64,000 nucleotides of DNA from Actinomycetota bacterium (GTDB lineage: Bacteria > Actinomycetota > Thermoleophilia > Gaiellales > Gaiellaceae). The translations under genes and the position numbers were made by a program. Shown one piece after another: positions 1 to 8,003 of this stretch; the first letter of the stretch is position 1; each line of letters starts with the position of its first letter. Location: the NCBI GenBank assembly GCA_005888315.1, contig VAWH01000024.1, positions 19,011 to 83,010 on the forward strand, written 5' to 3'. The notes beneath the pieces were generated by a model, which saw only the letters and a list, made by a program, of their open reading frames with translations, made no database searches and was not told the origin of the DNA.

Positions 1-1527
1 CTGGAACGTGAACTCAGCGATCGCCGGCACGTTCGAGCGGTACGCCATCACGGTCGCCCCGTCCGGCGAGAGGTCGCCGGTCGAGATGTCGTCGGGCGCC
101 ACGATCAGCACCCGGCCGACGAGTACGTCCGGCAGCGGTTTTTGCTCCGGCGGTGGGAAGATGTTGGGCCCTCGCGGGATCTCGATCGACGACGCCTCGT
201 CCTCACGCGCCGGTTCGAGAATGTGCTTCTGGACGACTTCGGGACGAGCCGGCGGCCGCTCCGGCAACTCGGGCGCCTCGAGCTCGCGCGGATCGGAGAT
301 GACGCCGGTCAACATCGACGCCGCCGCGACCGCGGGCGAGCAGAGGTACACCTGGTCGTCGGCCGTCCCACTACGCCCCGGGAAATTCCGGTTGAAGGTG
401 CGTAGCGAGCTCGCGCCCGACGGCGGCGCCTGGCCCATTCCGACGCAGGGACCGCAGGCCGGCTCGAGCATCCGGACCCCGGCCATCAGCAAGTCGACGT
501 AGGTGCCCGAGCGGGTGATCTGATCGAGGATCTGGCGCGATCCCGGCGTCGCCGTCGCCGAGACGAGCTGCTCCGAGAGCCGCTGACCACGCATGACCGC
601 GCCGCAGAGCGCAAGGTCGTGGTACGAGGAATTGACCGAGGAGCCGATGCAGACCTGCTGGATCGGCGTGCCGACGAGCTCCTCGACCGGGACGACGTTG
701 CCGGGACTCGACGGCTTGGCAACGAGCGGAACCAGCTCGGCCAGGTCGATGTGCTCCTCCTCGTCGAAGTCGCCGGTGTCCCCCGTCGGGAGCTCGACGA
801 AATCCTCGCGGCGCTGCTGCTCCTCGAGCCAGCCGCGCGTCTCGTCGTCGGCCGGAAAGACGGCACTCGTCGCGCCGAGCTCAGCGATCATGTTCGCGAT
901 CGTTCCGCGCTCTGTGTAGCTGAGCGTGTGCACCCCGGGACCGGTGAACTCGAAGACGCAGCCGCGGCCCCCGCGGACGCCGCGGCGGCGAAGCAGCTCC
1001 AGGATCACGTCCTTGGCCTGAATCCACGGGCGCACGAGCTCGTTCTCGAGGAAGACGCCGACGATCTTCGGGCACGGCAGCTCAAACGGATGCCCGGCCA
1101 TGCAGACCGCCACGTCGAGCCCGCCGGCGCCGATTGCGATCATCGCGCACGAGCCGGACTGGGTGGTGTGCGAGTCCGCGCCGATCAACGTCTGCCCCGG
1201 CTTCGCGAACCGCTCGCAGTGGACGTAGTGGCAGATCCCGTTTCCCGGTCGAGAGAACCAGGCGCCGTATTTGGCGGCCATCGCCTGGAGGAAACGATGA
1301 TCGTCGGGATTCTTGAAGTCGATCTGGAGGATGTTGTGATCGACGTAGACGACCGCCGTGTCGACACGCACCCGCTCCTCGCCGAAGAGCTCTAACTGCA
1401 TCATCGCCATCGTCCCCGTCGCGTCCTGCGCGAGGGCCTGGTCGACGCGGAGCGCAATCTCCTGGCCGGGAACGAGTTCCCCTCGCTCGAGGTGTTCTTC
1501 GAGGATCGTACGAGCGAGCGACGCCAT
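1..1527 (-). CDS. acn: Aconitate hydratase (aconitase/IPM isomerase superfamily), C-terminus cut by window edge
   Basis: 509 residues are visible from an ATG at 1527, and the swivel domain continues beyond the window. The protein would interconvert citrate and isocitrate in the TCA cycle using a 4Fe-4S cluster. The sequence shows the aconitase core: a GADSHT motif near residue 118, and the cluster pair C-G-P-C (Cys358 and Cys361). The GSCTN motif that normally supplies the third cluster cysteine reads G-S-S-V-N (residues 295-299), with a cysteine two residues before it (Cys293). The overall form resembles the single-chain 'Aquifex-type' putative aconitase of about 650 residues rather than LeuC, because swivel-domain sequence follows directly in the same chain. 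An isocitrate/isopropylmalate dehydrogenase-family gene lies 14 kb away. The family assignment is firm, the exact substrate less so. Confidence 0.9.
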   Translation of the reverse strand, partial: MASLARTILEEHLERGELVPGQEIALRVDQALAQDATGTMAMMQLELFGEERVRVDTAVVYVDHNILQIDFKNPDDHRFLQAMAAKYGAWFSRPGNGICHYVHCERFAKPGQTLIGADSHTTQSGSCAMIAIGAGGLDVAVCMAGHPFELPCPKIVGVFLENELVRPWIQAKDVILELLRRRGVRGGRGCVFEFTGPGVHTLSYTERGTIANMIAELGATSAVFPADDETRGWLEEQQRREDFVELPTGDTGDFDEEEHIDLAELVPLVAKPSSPGNVVPVEELVGTPIQQVCIGSSVNSSYHDLALCGAVMRGQRLSEQLVSATATPGSRQILDQITRSGTYVDLLMAGVRMLEPACGPCVGMGQAPPSGASSLRTFNRNFPGRSGTADDQVYLCSPAVAAASMLTGVISDPRELEAPELPERPPARPEVVQKHILEPAREDEASSIEIPRGPNIFPPPEQKPLPDVLVGRVLIVAPDDISTGDLSPDGATVMAYRSNVPAIAEFTFQ

Positions 1528-1538
1528 CGGGCTCAAGC

Positions 1539-2051
1539 TTAGTCAGAAGGCAGCAGCGACCACACCTCGAAGTCGTCGCGGATTCCCTGCTTGAAGTGGA
1601 ACGACCGCAACGTGCCCTCGTAGCGATACCCCACGTTCGCGGCGACGCGCTTCGACGCCTCGTTATCCGCGGAGATCCAGAGCTCGATCCTCAGGGCATC
1701 GAGCTCCGAAAAGCCCCACTGGGTCAGGAGCTCGAGAGTCCGCGTCGCGACGCCGCGGCCACGCGCCTCGGGCGCGACGACGTAACCCAGCTCGAGCTGC
1801 CGTCCTTCACGGTCGATCCCGAAGGCGAGGCCGAGCCCGAGAAACGACCCGTCGTCAGCGTCGACGACGGCGAATGCCTCCCTCGTGCCGTCGCGACGCC
1901 CCTCTTCGTAGACCTCGAGCCACTCACGCTCCCACCCGGGCGGGACCGGGTTAGGCACGCGCGTGTAGCGGAGCACGTCCTCGTCGCCGAACATCGCCGC
2001 TACCGAGGCGAGATGATTCTCGCCGAGCGGCTCGAGGCGGGCGTCCGTCAA
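1539..2051 (-). CDS. GNAT-family N-acetyltransferase (RimJ/RimL-like)
   Basis: 170 residues. The protein has the GNAT fold signature: an acetyl-CoA-binding loop R-G-R-G-V-A near residue 107, preceded by an 'LGYVVAP' beta strand, and a C-terminal 'NVGYRYEGTLR' segment typical of RimJ/RimL-type enzymes that acetylate protein N-termini or small molecules. The substrate cannot be told from sequence. Its start abuts the stop of the upstream eRF1-like gene with no intervening base, so the two are almost certainly co-transcribed and perhaps translationally coupled. The RimJ/RimL relationship and a release-factor-like neighbour make a ribosome-linked role conceivable, but that is inference. Confidence 0.85.
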   Translation of the reverse strand: MTDARLEPLGENHLASVAAMFGDEDVLRYTRVPNPVPPGWEREWLEVYEEGRRDGTREAFAVVDADDGSFLGLGLAFGIDREGRQLELGYVVAPEARGRGVATRTLELLTQWGFSELDALRIELWISADNEASKRVAANVGYRYEGTLRSFHFKQGIRDDFEVWSLLPSD

Positions 2052-3191
2052 CTAATAGCGGAGCAAGGCCCCGATCCCCTCGACCGGATCGAGGTCCTGG
2101 TAGCGGCGCAGCGCGAGCGCGCTGCCGCCGTGGGCGAGCGTCCGGTGGACCGCGAGGTTGAGACCATCGTCGCGTTCCTCCATCTGCGTCCCGTCGAGCG
2201 GACACGGGCCACCGTCGGCCCTCACCCGACCGCAACGTGGGCACTGCCACGCCGTCCGTTCGGCCCCCTCCTGGAAGAGCAGCAGATCGACGCGCGCGTC
2301 GGAGGCGGCCTCGAGGGTGTCCGGCCAGCCGGCGGTCGCACGACCGCCGCGACCCGATTCCTCCCGCCAGCGCTCGACTGCCTCTTGCTCCTGCTTGGCC
2401 TGCCATTCCTCGAGGATCGGCCGAGCGGCGTGGAGCAGCTCGGTGGGAGAAGCGTGCGCTTCCGCATGCGTCCAGCCGACGATCGCATTCTCCACCTCGT
2501 GCGAGAGCACCTCTTCGAAGTCTGCGCGCGTCTCCCCCGTCGTCACGACGACGATCCGCGGACTCTGCAGTCGCCGCACGCGACGATCGAGCTGCTCGGC
2601 GACCTCCTTCAGATGCTCGTGGACGAGCGTCTCGATGTGCCGCTGGTAACGGGCCTGCGACCAGCCGCCCTGGTCGTGGCGCCCCGGCGTCTCGTCGAAC
2701 TGGTCGACGAGCTCTTCGAGCCGCCCGCTACGCAGGATGTACACGGTTCCGCGCTCGCGGCCGACCACGGCGACCAGGGCGCCTTCCCCGCGGCCGACGA
2801 GCGGCACAAGCGGCGCGAGGTAGAACTCGCGACCGACCGCGATCTTGTCGGCGACGGGATCGCCAAGCGGCAGAGTCCGCCACGCATTGTCGAGGCCGGA
2901 GCAGAAGACCGCGATGCCGCGGGCACCGTCGCGGTCGAATTCACCCTTGAAGAACTCGCGAATTCGCACGAGGTCGGCACGCATCGCTTCGCGCTGCTCG
3001 TGGGGCAGCTCTTGCGCGGCCTCCGCCCGCTCTTCACCCGTGTGGATGAGCGAGTTGACGCGGCTCGCAGCGTCGCCCGCAGTCGGCGCGACGCTGGGAT
3101 CGAGATCGACGTAGACGCTGATCGCGCAGCCCTTTTCGGCACGGAAGCTCGCCAGCTCGCGAAGCCCGTCCCAATTCACGGTTACAGCCAC
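2052..3191 (-). CDS. baeRF-family (bacterial eRF1-like) protein with C-terminal zinc ribbon
   Basis: 379 residues. The pattern is that of the bacterial archaeo-eukaryotic release-factor (baeRF/Vms1-like) proteins: an N-terminal domain with 'CAISVYVDLDP', a central domain ending in G-G-W-S-Q-A-R-Y-Q-R-H (residues 175-185, the counterpart of the GGQ-type peptidyl-tRNA hydrolysis loop), and an RNase H/L7Ae-like domain ('RIVVVTTGETR'). A C-P-R-C ... C-P zinc-ribbon-like segment lies near residue 320. By analogy with eRF1 and Vms1 it could act on stalled ribosomes or peptidyl-tRNA, but no member is well characterised, so the function is inferred. The start is a plausible ATG at 3191, with cctcct on the plus strand (AGGAGG on the coding strand) just upstream. 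It forms an operon with the acetyltransferase downstream. Confidence 0.75.
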   Translation of the reverse strand: MAVTVNWDGLRELASFRAEKGCAISVYVDLDPSVAPTAGDAASRVNSLIHTGEERAEAAQELPHEQREAMRADLVRIREFFKGEFDRDGARGIAVFCSGLDNAWRTLPLGDPVADKIAVGREFYLAPLVPLVGRGEGALVAVVGRERGTVYILRSGRLEELVDQFDETPGRHDQGGWSQARYQRHIETLVHEHLKEVAEQLDRRVRRLQSPRIVVVTTGETRADFEEVLSHEVENAIVGWTHAEAHASPTELLHAARPILEEWQAKQEQEAVERWREESGRGGRATAGWPDTLEAASDARVDLLLFQEGAERTAWQCPRCGRVRADGGPCPLDGTQMEERDDGLNLAVHRTLAHGGSALALRRYQDLDPVEGIGALLRY

Positions 3192-3227
3192 CTACGCCTC
3201 CTCTTACCGGAAAGCGGCGATTCTAAA

Positions 3228-3288
3228 GGCGTCGCAAGGGATGCCGCTGGGCGCCGTTGAAGGGCGTAGCGGCTTTGCCGGTGCGCCC
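3228..3288. repeat. Double-hairpin dispersed repeat, family i
   Basis: Two adjacent inverted repeats: GGCGTCGCAAGGGATGCC at 3228-3245, and an imperfect GC-rich stem with a TTTG loop at 3262-3288. The arrangement matches the family found at 25 kb, 34 kb, 43 kb, 55 kb and 58 kb. It lies between the divergently transcribed baeRF and DUF488 genes, and an ATG at 3241 falls inside the first hairpin. Confidence 0.6.
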
Positions 3289-3300
3289 GTTCTGCTTCCC

Positions 3301-3819
3301 GTGCGGATCTTTACCATCGGCCACGGCACCCGTCCGGCCGAAGAGCTCGTCGAGTGCCTTCAGCGGGCCCGCGTCGAAACCCTGGTCGACGTCCGTCGCT
3401 TTCCAGGCTCGCGGCGCAATCCACAGTTCAATCAAGCCGCGCTCGCGGAAACCCTCGCCGCAGCGGGGATCGCTTACCGCCATGCGGAAGAACTCGGCGG
3501 CCGGCGTTCGAATGAGCCGGGCGAGGAGCGTTTCCCGTGCATTCGCGTCGCCGCGTTCCGCAGCTACGCGGCGCGAATGGGCACGGAGACCTGGCAGCAC
3601 GCCCTGGAGTCGGCGTTGTCCGGGCCCTCTCCTTGCTTCATGTGCGCGGAGACCCCCTGGTGGCGCTGTCACCGGCGCCTGATCGCGGAGCTGTTGACCG
3701 CGCGGGGCCACGAGGTCGTCCACCTGCTGCGCCCCGGGGAGTCTCAGCCCCACCGCCTCTATGAGGAGAGCTCGGTCCGTGAAGGCAAGCTTTATCTCTG
3801 CGGCGAGCCAGTGGCGTAG
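3301..3819 (+). CDS. DUF488 domain protein
   Basis: 172 residues from a GTG at 3301. The N-terminus 'RIFTIGHGTRPAEEL' and the 'LVDVRRFPGSRRNPQFN' segment are the hallmarks of DUF488. A conserved 'CAETPWWRCHRRLIAELL' block sits near the C-terminus, where the family has paired cysteines and a CHR motif. DUF488 proteins are widespread and of unknown function. I prefer the GTG at 3301 because family members begin immediately before 'RIFTIGH'. The in-frame ATG at 3241 lies inside a dispersed hairpin repeat and would add 20 residues of repeat-derived sequence. No good Shine-Dalgarno site is visible for either start. Confidence 0.8.
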   Translation: MRIFTIGHGTRPAEELVECLQRARVETLVDVRRFPGSRRNPQFNQAALAETLAAAGIAYRHAEELGGRRSNEPGEERFPCIRVAAFRSYAARMGTETWQHALESALSGPSPCFMCAETPWWRCHRRLIAELLTARGHEVVHLLRPGESQPHRLYEESSVREGKLYLCGEPVA

Positions 3820-3901
3820 GCGCTCGGTAGGGAACGTTCAAGCGGTCCGATCCGTTGAATATTGTGAGGGCCGGTACAGGCCCAGTTGATTTGGAGGAAA
3901 T

Positions 3902-4876
3902 GTGAACGAGACCAGAGTTCGCGAGCTGATCATCATCGGCGGCGGCCCCGCCGGGTATACAGCGGCGCTCTACAGCGCCCGCGCGAACCTCGAGCCGCTC
4001 GTCATCGAAGGTTTCCAATGGGGCGGCCAGCTGATGATCACGAGCGACGTCGAGAACTACCCCGGCTTCGCCGACGGGATCATGGGGCCACAGCTGATGG
4101 GCGAGTTCCGGCGCCAGGCCGAGAGATTCGGGGCCGAGTTCATCGCCGACGACGTCACGCGTGTCGACTTGTCAGAGCGGCCGTTCCGCGTCTGGGTGGG
4201 TGACGACGAGTACCGGGCCGAGGCCGTGATCGTCTCCACCGGCGCGACCGCGCGGCAGCTCGGGCTCGCCTCCGAGCGCGCGCTGCACGGTCGCGGCGTC
4301 ACCTATTGCGCGGTCTGCGACGCAGCGTTCTACCGCGACAAGGAAGTCGTGGTCGTCGGCGGCGGAGACTCCGCCATGGAAGAGGCGATCTTCCTGACGA
4401 AGTTTGCGTCCAAGGTCACCGTCCTGCACCGCCGCGACGAGTTCCGCGCCTCACCGATCATGTTCGATCGAGCGCGCGACAACGACAAGATCGAGTTCGT
4501 GACCCCGGTCGTGGTCGAGGAGGCCCTGGGGGCCGAGGACGGCAAACTGACCGGCGTCCGCATCCGCAACCTCGAGACGGACGAAGTCAGCGAAATCCCC
4601 GCCGACGGGCTCTTCGTCGCGATCGGCCACGACCCGACGACCAAGCTGTTCGTCGACCAGCTCGACCATGACGAGGCCGGCTACCTGCTCACGCAGCCCG
4701 GCTCGACGGCAACGAACGTCGAGGGTGTGTTCGCCGCCGGCGATGTCGTCGACCACGTGTACCGCCAGGCGATCACGGCCGCTGGCATGGGCTCGATGGC
4801 CGCGCTCGACGCCGAGCGCTGGCTCGCGGCGCGCGAGGGCCGTCCCGAGACGGCACTGAGCGCTCCTCGTACCTAG
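3902..4876 (+). CDS. trxB: Thioredoxin reductase (NADPH, FAD)
   Basis: 324 residues, the usual length of low-molecular-weight thioredoxin reductase. The FAD-binding motif G-G-G-P-A-G lies at residues 13-18, the redox-active C-A-V-C at 136-139, the NADPH-binding GGGDSAMEEA follows, and the C-terminal 'GVFAAGDVVD' FAD motif is intact. It transfers electrons from NADPH to thioredoxin in the cytoplasm. The GTG start is fixed by a strong GGAGG at 3893-3897; the nearby ATG at 3900 runs straight into TGA. The 5' leader holds a GGGCC/GGCCC hairpin at 3868-3883 just before the ribosome site, which could influence expression. No thioredoxin gene is adjacent. Confidence 0.95.
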   Translation: MNETRVRELIIIGGGPAGYTAALYSARANLEPLVIEGFQWGGQLMITSDVENYPGFADGIMGPQLMGEFRRQAERFGAEFIADDVTRVDLSERPFRVWVGDDEYRAEAVIVSTGATARQLGLASERALHGRGVTYCAVCDAAFYRDKEVVVVGGGDSAMEEAIFLTKFASKVTVLHRRDEFRASPIMFDRARDNDKIEFVTPVVVEEALGAEDGKLTGVRIRNLETDEVSEIPADGLFVAIGHDPTTKLFVDQLDHDEAGYLLTQPGSTATNVEGVFAAGDVVDHVYRQAITAAGMGSMAALDAERWLAAREGRPETALSAPRT

Positions 4877-4881
4877 GTCCA

Positions 4882-4905
4882 GCCGAGGCCCCGGCTAGCC
4901 TCGGC
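4882..4905. terminator. Stem-loop downstream of trxB
   Basis: A perfect 8-bp stem, GCCGAGGC/GCCTCGGC, with an 8-nt loop starts five bases after the trxB stop and ends just before the corA start. It lacks a T-run, so it is a weak terminator candidate or a translation-modulating hairpin for the next gene. Confidence 0.35.
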
Positions 4906-4908
4906 CGC

Positions 4909-5910
4909 ATGGCCGAGTGGATCGACCTTCTCGACCCGACCGAGGACGAGCTGCGCGAGGCGTTGCCGGCCCGGGTCCACGACCGGGCGCGCGAACAGCT
5001 GCTCGAGCCTGCCCGGCACGACGACGAGCCGCGGCCGCGGTTGGAGGGCCACGACCACTACGTCTTCGGCGTCTTCCTGCTCCCGATCGCGGTCCGCGAG
5101 GAGGACCGTGTCTTCTACCAGGAGATCGACATCATCGCGACCCGCGAGCGTGTCGTGACGGTGCGCAAGACTCCCGAGCGCGGCCATCCCTGCGATCTCG
5201 CGCCTGCGCAAATGTCGGTCAAGCAAGACGGCGACGGTCGCTCGGGGATGATCGTCTACCGCATCGTCGACCTGATCGCCGAGGACTTCCTCGATCTGAT
5301 CGATGCCCTGAACGACGAGATCGACGAGCTCGAAGAGGGAATCGAGACGTGGACCTCGACCCAGGTGCGCGGCCGGATCTCGGACCTGCGGCACGACCTT
5401 CTCCACGTCCGGAGGACACTGGCGCCGACGCGGGACGCCGTGCGCTCGATCGTCGACCGTCGGATCGACGTTGGCGAGGGTCCGGAGCTGCTGCCTCGCG
5501 AGATCGAGCTGAACTTCTCGGACGCTTACGACAAGCTGCTTCGGGCGGTGGACGGGCTCGATCTCTCGCGCGACCTGCTCGCCAGCGCGCGCGACTACAG
5601 CCAGGCGAAGATCGCCAACGATCAGAACGAGGTCGTCAAGCGGCTGACCGTGATCGCGTCGATCCTGCTCGTCCCGACCTTCATCGTCGGCCTCTACGGG
5701 CAGAACTTCCATCACATCCCAGAGCTCGGCTGGAGCTTCGGCTACTGGTGGAGCTGGGGTTGGATCGTCTTCACGACCGCGCTCCAGCTCGCGTTCTTCC
5801 GCTGGCTCGGCTGGATCGGCGGCGATCCGATCGGGCGCCCGGAGCTGCCGCCCCTGCGGAAGCTCGATCCTCGCTTGCTGCGGGGAAGGCGGCGCGCACG
5901 GGCGACCTGA
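4909..5910 (+). CDS. corA: CorA-family divalent cation transporter
   Basis: 333 residues. A long soluble helical N-terminal domain is followed by two C-terminal transmembrane segments, as in CorA Mg2+/Co2+ channels, which are inner-membrane pentamers. The first membrane helix ends in Y-G-Q-N-F, where the classical signature is Y-G-M-N-F, and the outside loop reads H-I-P-E-L instead of MPEL. The GMN motif forms the ion-selectivity ring. GQN variants occur naturally in CorA-like subfamilies, so ion preference may differ. The protein ends in a basic tail (KLDPRLLRGRRRARAT). It follows trxB by 32 bp on the same strand. Confidence 0.85.
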   Translation: MAEWIDLLDPTEDELREALPARVHDRAREQLLEPARHDDEPRPRLEGHDHYVFGVFLLPIAVREEDRVFYQEIDIIATRERVVTVRKTPERGHPCDLAPAQMSVKQDGDGRSGMIVYRIVDLIAEDFLDLIDALNDEIDELEEGIETWTSTQVRGRISDLRHDLLHVRRTLAPTRDAVRSIVDRRIDVGEGPELLPREIELNFSDAYDKLLRAVDGLDLSRDLLASARDYSQAKIANDQNEVVKRLTVIASILLVPTFIVGLYGQNFHHIPELGWSFGYWWSWGWIVFTTALQLAFFRWLGWIGGDPIGRPELPPLRKLDPRLLRGRRRARAT

Positions 5911-5938
5911 GGCAGGCGCTCGTCTCTACCATCATCTC

Positions 5939-6388
5939 GTGCCCTATTTCATCTGTCCGAACTGCAGAGAGCGGTCGATCGACCACGACCGCCAGGAAGG
6001 GCTGACCCGGCAGGCGGTCGCCTGCCACCGCTGCGGCTTCGGCTTCCTGTTCGAGCTCCTGGACGACTACTACCCTGCTCCGGGCACCGGCTTCGTCGTC
6101 TGCGACCAGGAGAGCCGGATCCTCGCCTCCGGCCGAGGGGTCTTCGAGCTGACCGGCTACCGGGAGGACGAGCTGATGGGCCGCGAGGTCATGGACAGCC
6201 TCGGCCTGACCGGCTACGAGGACGGCCGCAATCCCGCGCAGCTTGCGCTCGAGTGGGGTGTGAGGCGGCTCGGCGAGCGGCTCGAGCTGCGGACCCGTGC
6301 CGGGAAACAGAAACCGGTCACGGCTGACTTCTTCCCCGCGTACGACGACGATGGCGGGCTTCTGGTCGCGATCACGCCGCGTTCTTAG
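5939..6388 (+). CDS. Zinc-ribbon plus PAS-domain protein
   Basis: 149 residues, GTG start. The N-terminus has two Cys pairs (C-P-N-C at residues 6-9 and C-H-R-C near 31-34) forming a zinc-ribbon-like knuckle. A single PAS fold follows, with 'GFVVCDQESRILASGRGVFELTGYREDELMGREVMD'-type features in a segment of about 100 residues. No output domain is present, so it is a stand-alone sensor or adaptor rather than a kinase. The PAS ligand is unknown. It is 28 bp downstream of corA and overlaps the convergent coiled-coil gene at its 3' end. Confidence 0.7.
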   Translation: MPYFICPNCRERSIDHDRQEGLTRQAVACHRCGFGFLFELLDDYYPAPGTGFVVCDQESRILASGRGVFELTGYREDELMGREVMDSLGLTGYEDGRNPAQLALEWGVRRLGERLELRTRAGKQKPVTADFFPAYDDDGGLLVAITPRS

Positions 6389-6665
6389 CCGCGAGTTCCT
6401 CTTCGACCCACGCCTGCAGCTCCTCGAGCGCCGCGAGGGACTCCTCGAGCTCGCGGAGCTCGGCGTGCGCGGACCGCTCGTCGGTTCCACAGAAGAGGCC
6501 GAGCGACTCCAGCCGGTCGACGGTGGCGGCCGAGAGATCATTGCGGGCGCGCCGCTCGATCTTCGCCTGGCGGAGCCGCGAGCGGATCCGCTCGGCCCGC
6601 GCCGACAGCGCCGCCGACTCGCCCGCCAGAGCGTCAGCGTAGACGGCGAGGTCGATCTCGCGCAC
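6372..6665 (-). CDS. Small coiled-coil protein, unknown function
   Basis: 97 residues, GTG start. The sequence is rich in Ala, Glu, Leu and Arg with heptad-like spacing and no membrane segment: an N-terminal helix 'SALSARAERIRSRLRQAKIERR' region and a C-terminal acidic helix 'LRELEESLAALEELQ'. A single cysteine lies in the central 'GLFCGTD' turn. I do not recognise a named family. Its 3' end overlaps the convergent PAS gene by 17 bp. Confidence 0.6.
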   Translation of the reverse strand: MREIDLAVYADALAGESAALSARAERIRSRLRQAKIERRARNDLSAATVDRLESLGLFCGTDERSAHAELRELEESLAALEELQAWVEEELAAKNAA

Positions 6666-6698
6666 GCTTCGAGGGTACGCCGCCGGGCGTGACGAGAG

Positions 6699-7214
6699 TC
6701 AGACGGATGTGCGCCGTTCCAGTGGAAAAGCGGTATGACGGCGCCAGCCCGCGGGTGCGTTTTCGACGAGCCAGGCGCGCTCGACACGTGCCTGCACGGG
6801 GAGTTGCGTGATGAGCTCGCTCTCGATCGCCGCGAGCGTTTCGTCATCTGCCTGCGCCACGGTCGCGTGCGGGACGATCGCGTCGAACTCACCACCGTAC
6901 GGCGGAAACCCCGGGAAGGCATCCGCCAGTGCGTCGGTCATGGCCACGAAGGGCTCGGCCGGTTCCGGCCGCAGGTAGAGGAGCTCCGAAAATCTCCCCG
7001 TCGCCCGAAGCTCGACCGGGAACGGCCCGAAAGCGCCGAGGACCCGCGCGACCGTCTCGAGTCGCTCGTCAGCCGCCGCAGCGTCCGCGAACGGGTAGAT
7101 CAAGGTCACGTGCGGCGGCATGTCCCGTGCCCCATCGCCCGTGTAGCGGCGGCGCCAGTCGCCGATCAGCGGCTCGAGTTCGGGAATCAGGACGACGAGG
7201 GCGGTCTCGGCCAT
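6699..7214 (-). CDS. 2'-5' RNA ligase-type 2H phosphoesterase
   Basis: 171 residues from an ATG at 7214, chosen because 'MAETALVVLIPE' matches the usual beginning of the family; an upstream in-frame ATG at 7250 would add 12 residues. The two catalytic motifs of the 2H superfamily are present: H-V-T-L in the first half ('MPPHVTLIYPF') and H-A-T-V in the second ('IVPHATVAQ'). Such enzymes hydrolyse or ligate 2',5'- or cyclic phosphodiester bonds in RNA and nucleotides. The physiological substrate is unknown. The upstream region carries a dispersed repeat rather than an obvious promoter. Confidence 0.8.
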   Translation of the reverse strand: MAETALVVLIPELEPLIGDWRRRYTGDGARDMPPHVTLIYPFADAAAADERLETVARVLGAFGPFPVELRATGRFSELLYLRPEPAEPFVAMTDALADAFPGFPPYGGEFDAIVPHATVAQADDETLAAIESELITQLPVQARVERAWLVENAPAGWRRHTAFPLERRTSV

Positions 7215-7227
7215 GGCGAGTGGAACG

Positions 7228-7285
7228 AAAGTGTGACTCTTCTTCCACAACCGACCGTTGCGGACAGTTCGTGGGGACAGTCCTC
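7228..7285. repeat. Dispersed repeat, family ii, copy 1
   Basis: It contains AAAGTGTGACTCTT (7228-7241) and a 33-bp block at 7253-7285 that reads GAGGACTGTCCCC... on the minus strand. Both modules recur at 38564-38625. The 33-bp block differs from the other copy at a single base, while the relative orientation of the two modules is changed. It occupies the space between the 2H phosphoesterase start and the nth stop. Confidence 0.75.
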
Positions 7286-7323
7286 AAAAGAAGTGACGCG
7301 ACGGCCGCGACGGAAAACCCGAA

Positions 7324-7992
7324 CTAGACGCGGCTCGCGGGGCAGAGGTCGTTGACGGCGCAGTCCTCGCAGCGTGGGGCGCGGGCGATGCAGACGCGGC
7401 GGCCGTGCCAGATCAGCAGATGCGGGAAGAGACCCCAGCGCTCGCGCGGCACGAGTCGCTGCAGGTCGCGCTCGATCTTGACCGGATCCTCCTGCTTCGT
7501 CAGCCCCAGCCGTTGCGAGAGCCTGCGCACGTGCGTGTCGACGACTATTCCCTGCGGATCGCCGAGCTCGGCGGCGACGACGTTCGCCGTCTTGCGCGCC
7601 ACCCCGGGGAGGCGCACGAGCTCCTCGAGGCTGTGCGGGACCCGACCGCCGAACTCCTCGAGCAGCATCACCATCGTCGCGCGCAGGGCCCGCGCCTTCT
7701 GACGGAAGAAGCCGGTCGCGAAGATGTCCCGCTCGAGCTCCTCCTGCGTGACGGCCAGGTAGTCCTCAGGACGCTTGTACTTCTCGAACAGCCGCTCCGT
7801 GACGCGGTTCACGTTCACGTCCGTCGTCTGCGCCGAGAGCATCACCGAGACGAGCAGCTCGAGCTCGTTCCGAAAGCGGAGCGCGATCGTCGCCTCCGGG
7901 TACTCGGCGGCGAGCCGCTCGACGATCGGCACGATCCGCGCCCGCTTGGGACCGACGCGGCGCCGCGCCTCGTGGACGTAGCTCCGCGGCAC
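7324..7992 (-). CDS. nth: Endonuclease III (DNA glycosylase/AP lyase)
   Basis: 222 residues, GTG start. The helix-hairpin-helix 'LPGVARKTANVV' contains the catalytic Lys134, and the catalytic Asp152 sits in 'VVDTHVRRL'; the 18-residue spacing equals that in E. coli Nth. The C-terminal 4Fe-4S motif C-x6-C-x2-C-x5-C is intact. It removes oxidised pyrimidines in base-excision repair and nicks the abasic site. It lies 11 bp downstream of the AddA-like gene on the same strand and may be transcribed with it as a repair operon. Confidence 0.95.
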   Translation of the reverse strand: MPRSYVHEARRRVGPKRARIVPIVERLAAEYPEATIALRFRNELELLVSVMLSAQTTDVNVNRVTERLFEKYKRPEDYLAVTQEELERDIFATGFFRQKARALRATMVMLLEEFGGRVPHSLEELVRLPGVARKTANVVAAELGDPQGIVVDTHVRRLSQRLGLTKQEDPVKIERDLQRLVPRERWGLFPHLLIWHGRRVCIARAPRCEDCAVNDLCPASRV

Positions 7993-8003
7993 GGATGGGG
8001 AAG

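Noticed and set aside
1..1527. 3-isopropylmalate dehydratase large subunit (LeuC)
   Set aside because: The chain continues into the swivel domain and lacks LeuC-type ending, so a full-length aconitase is favoured.
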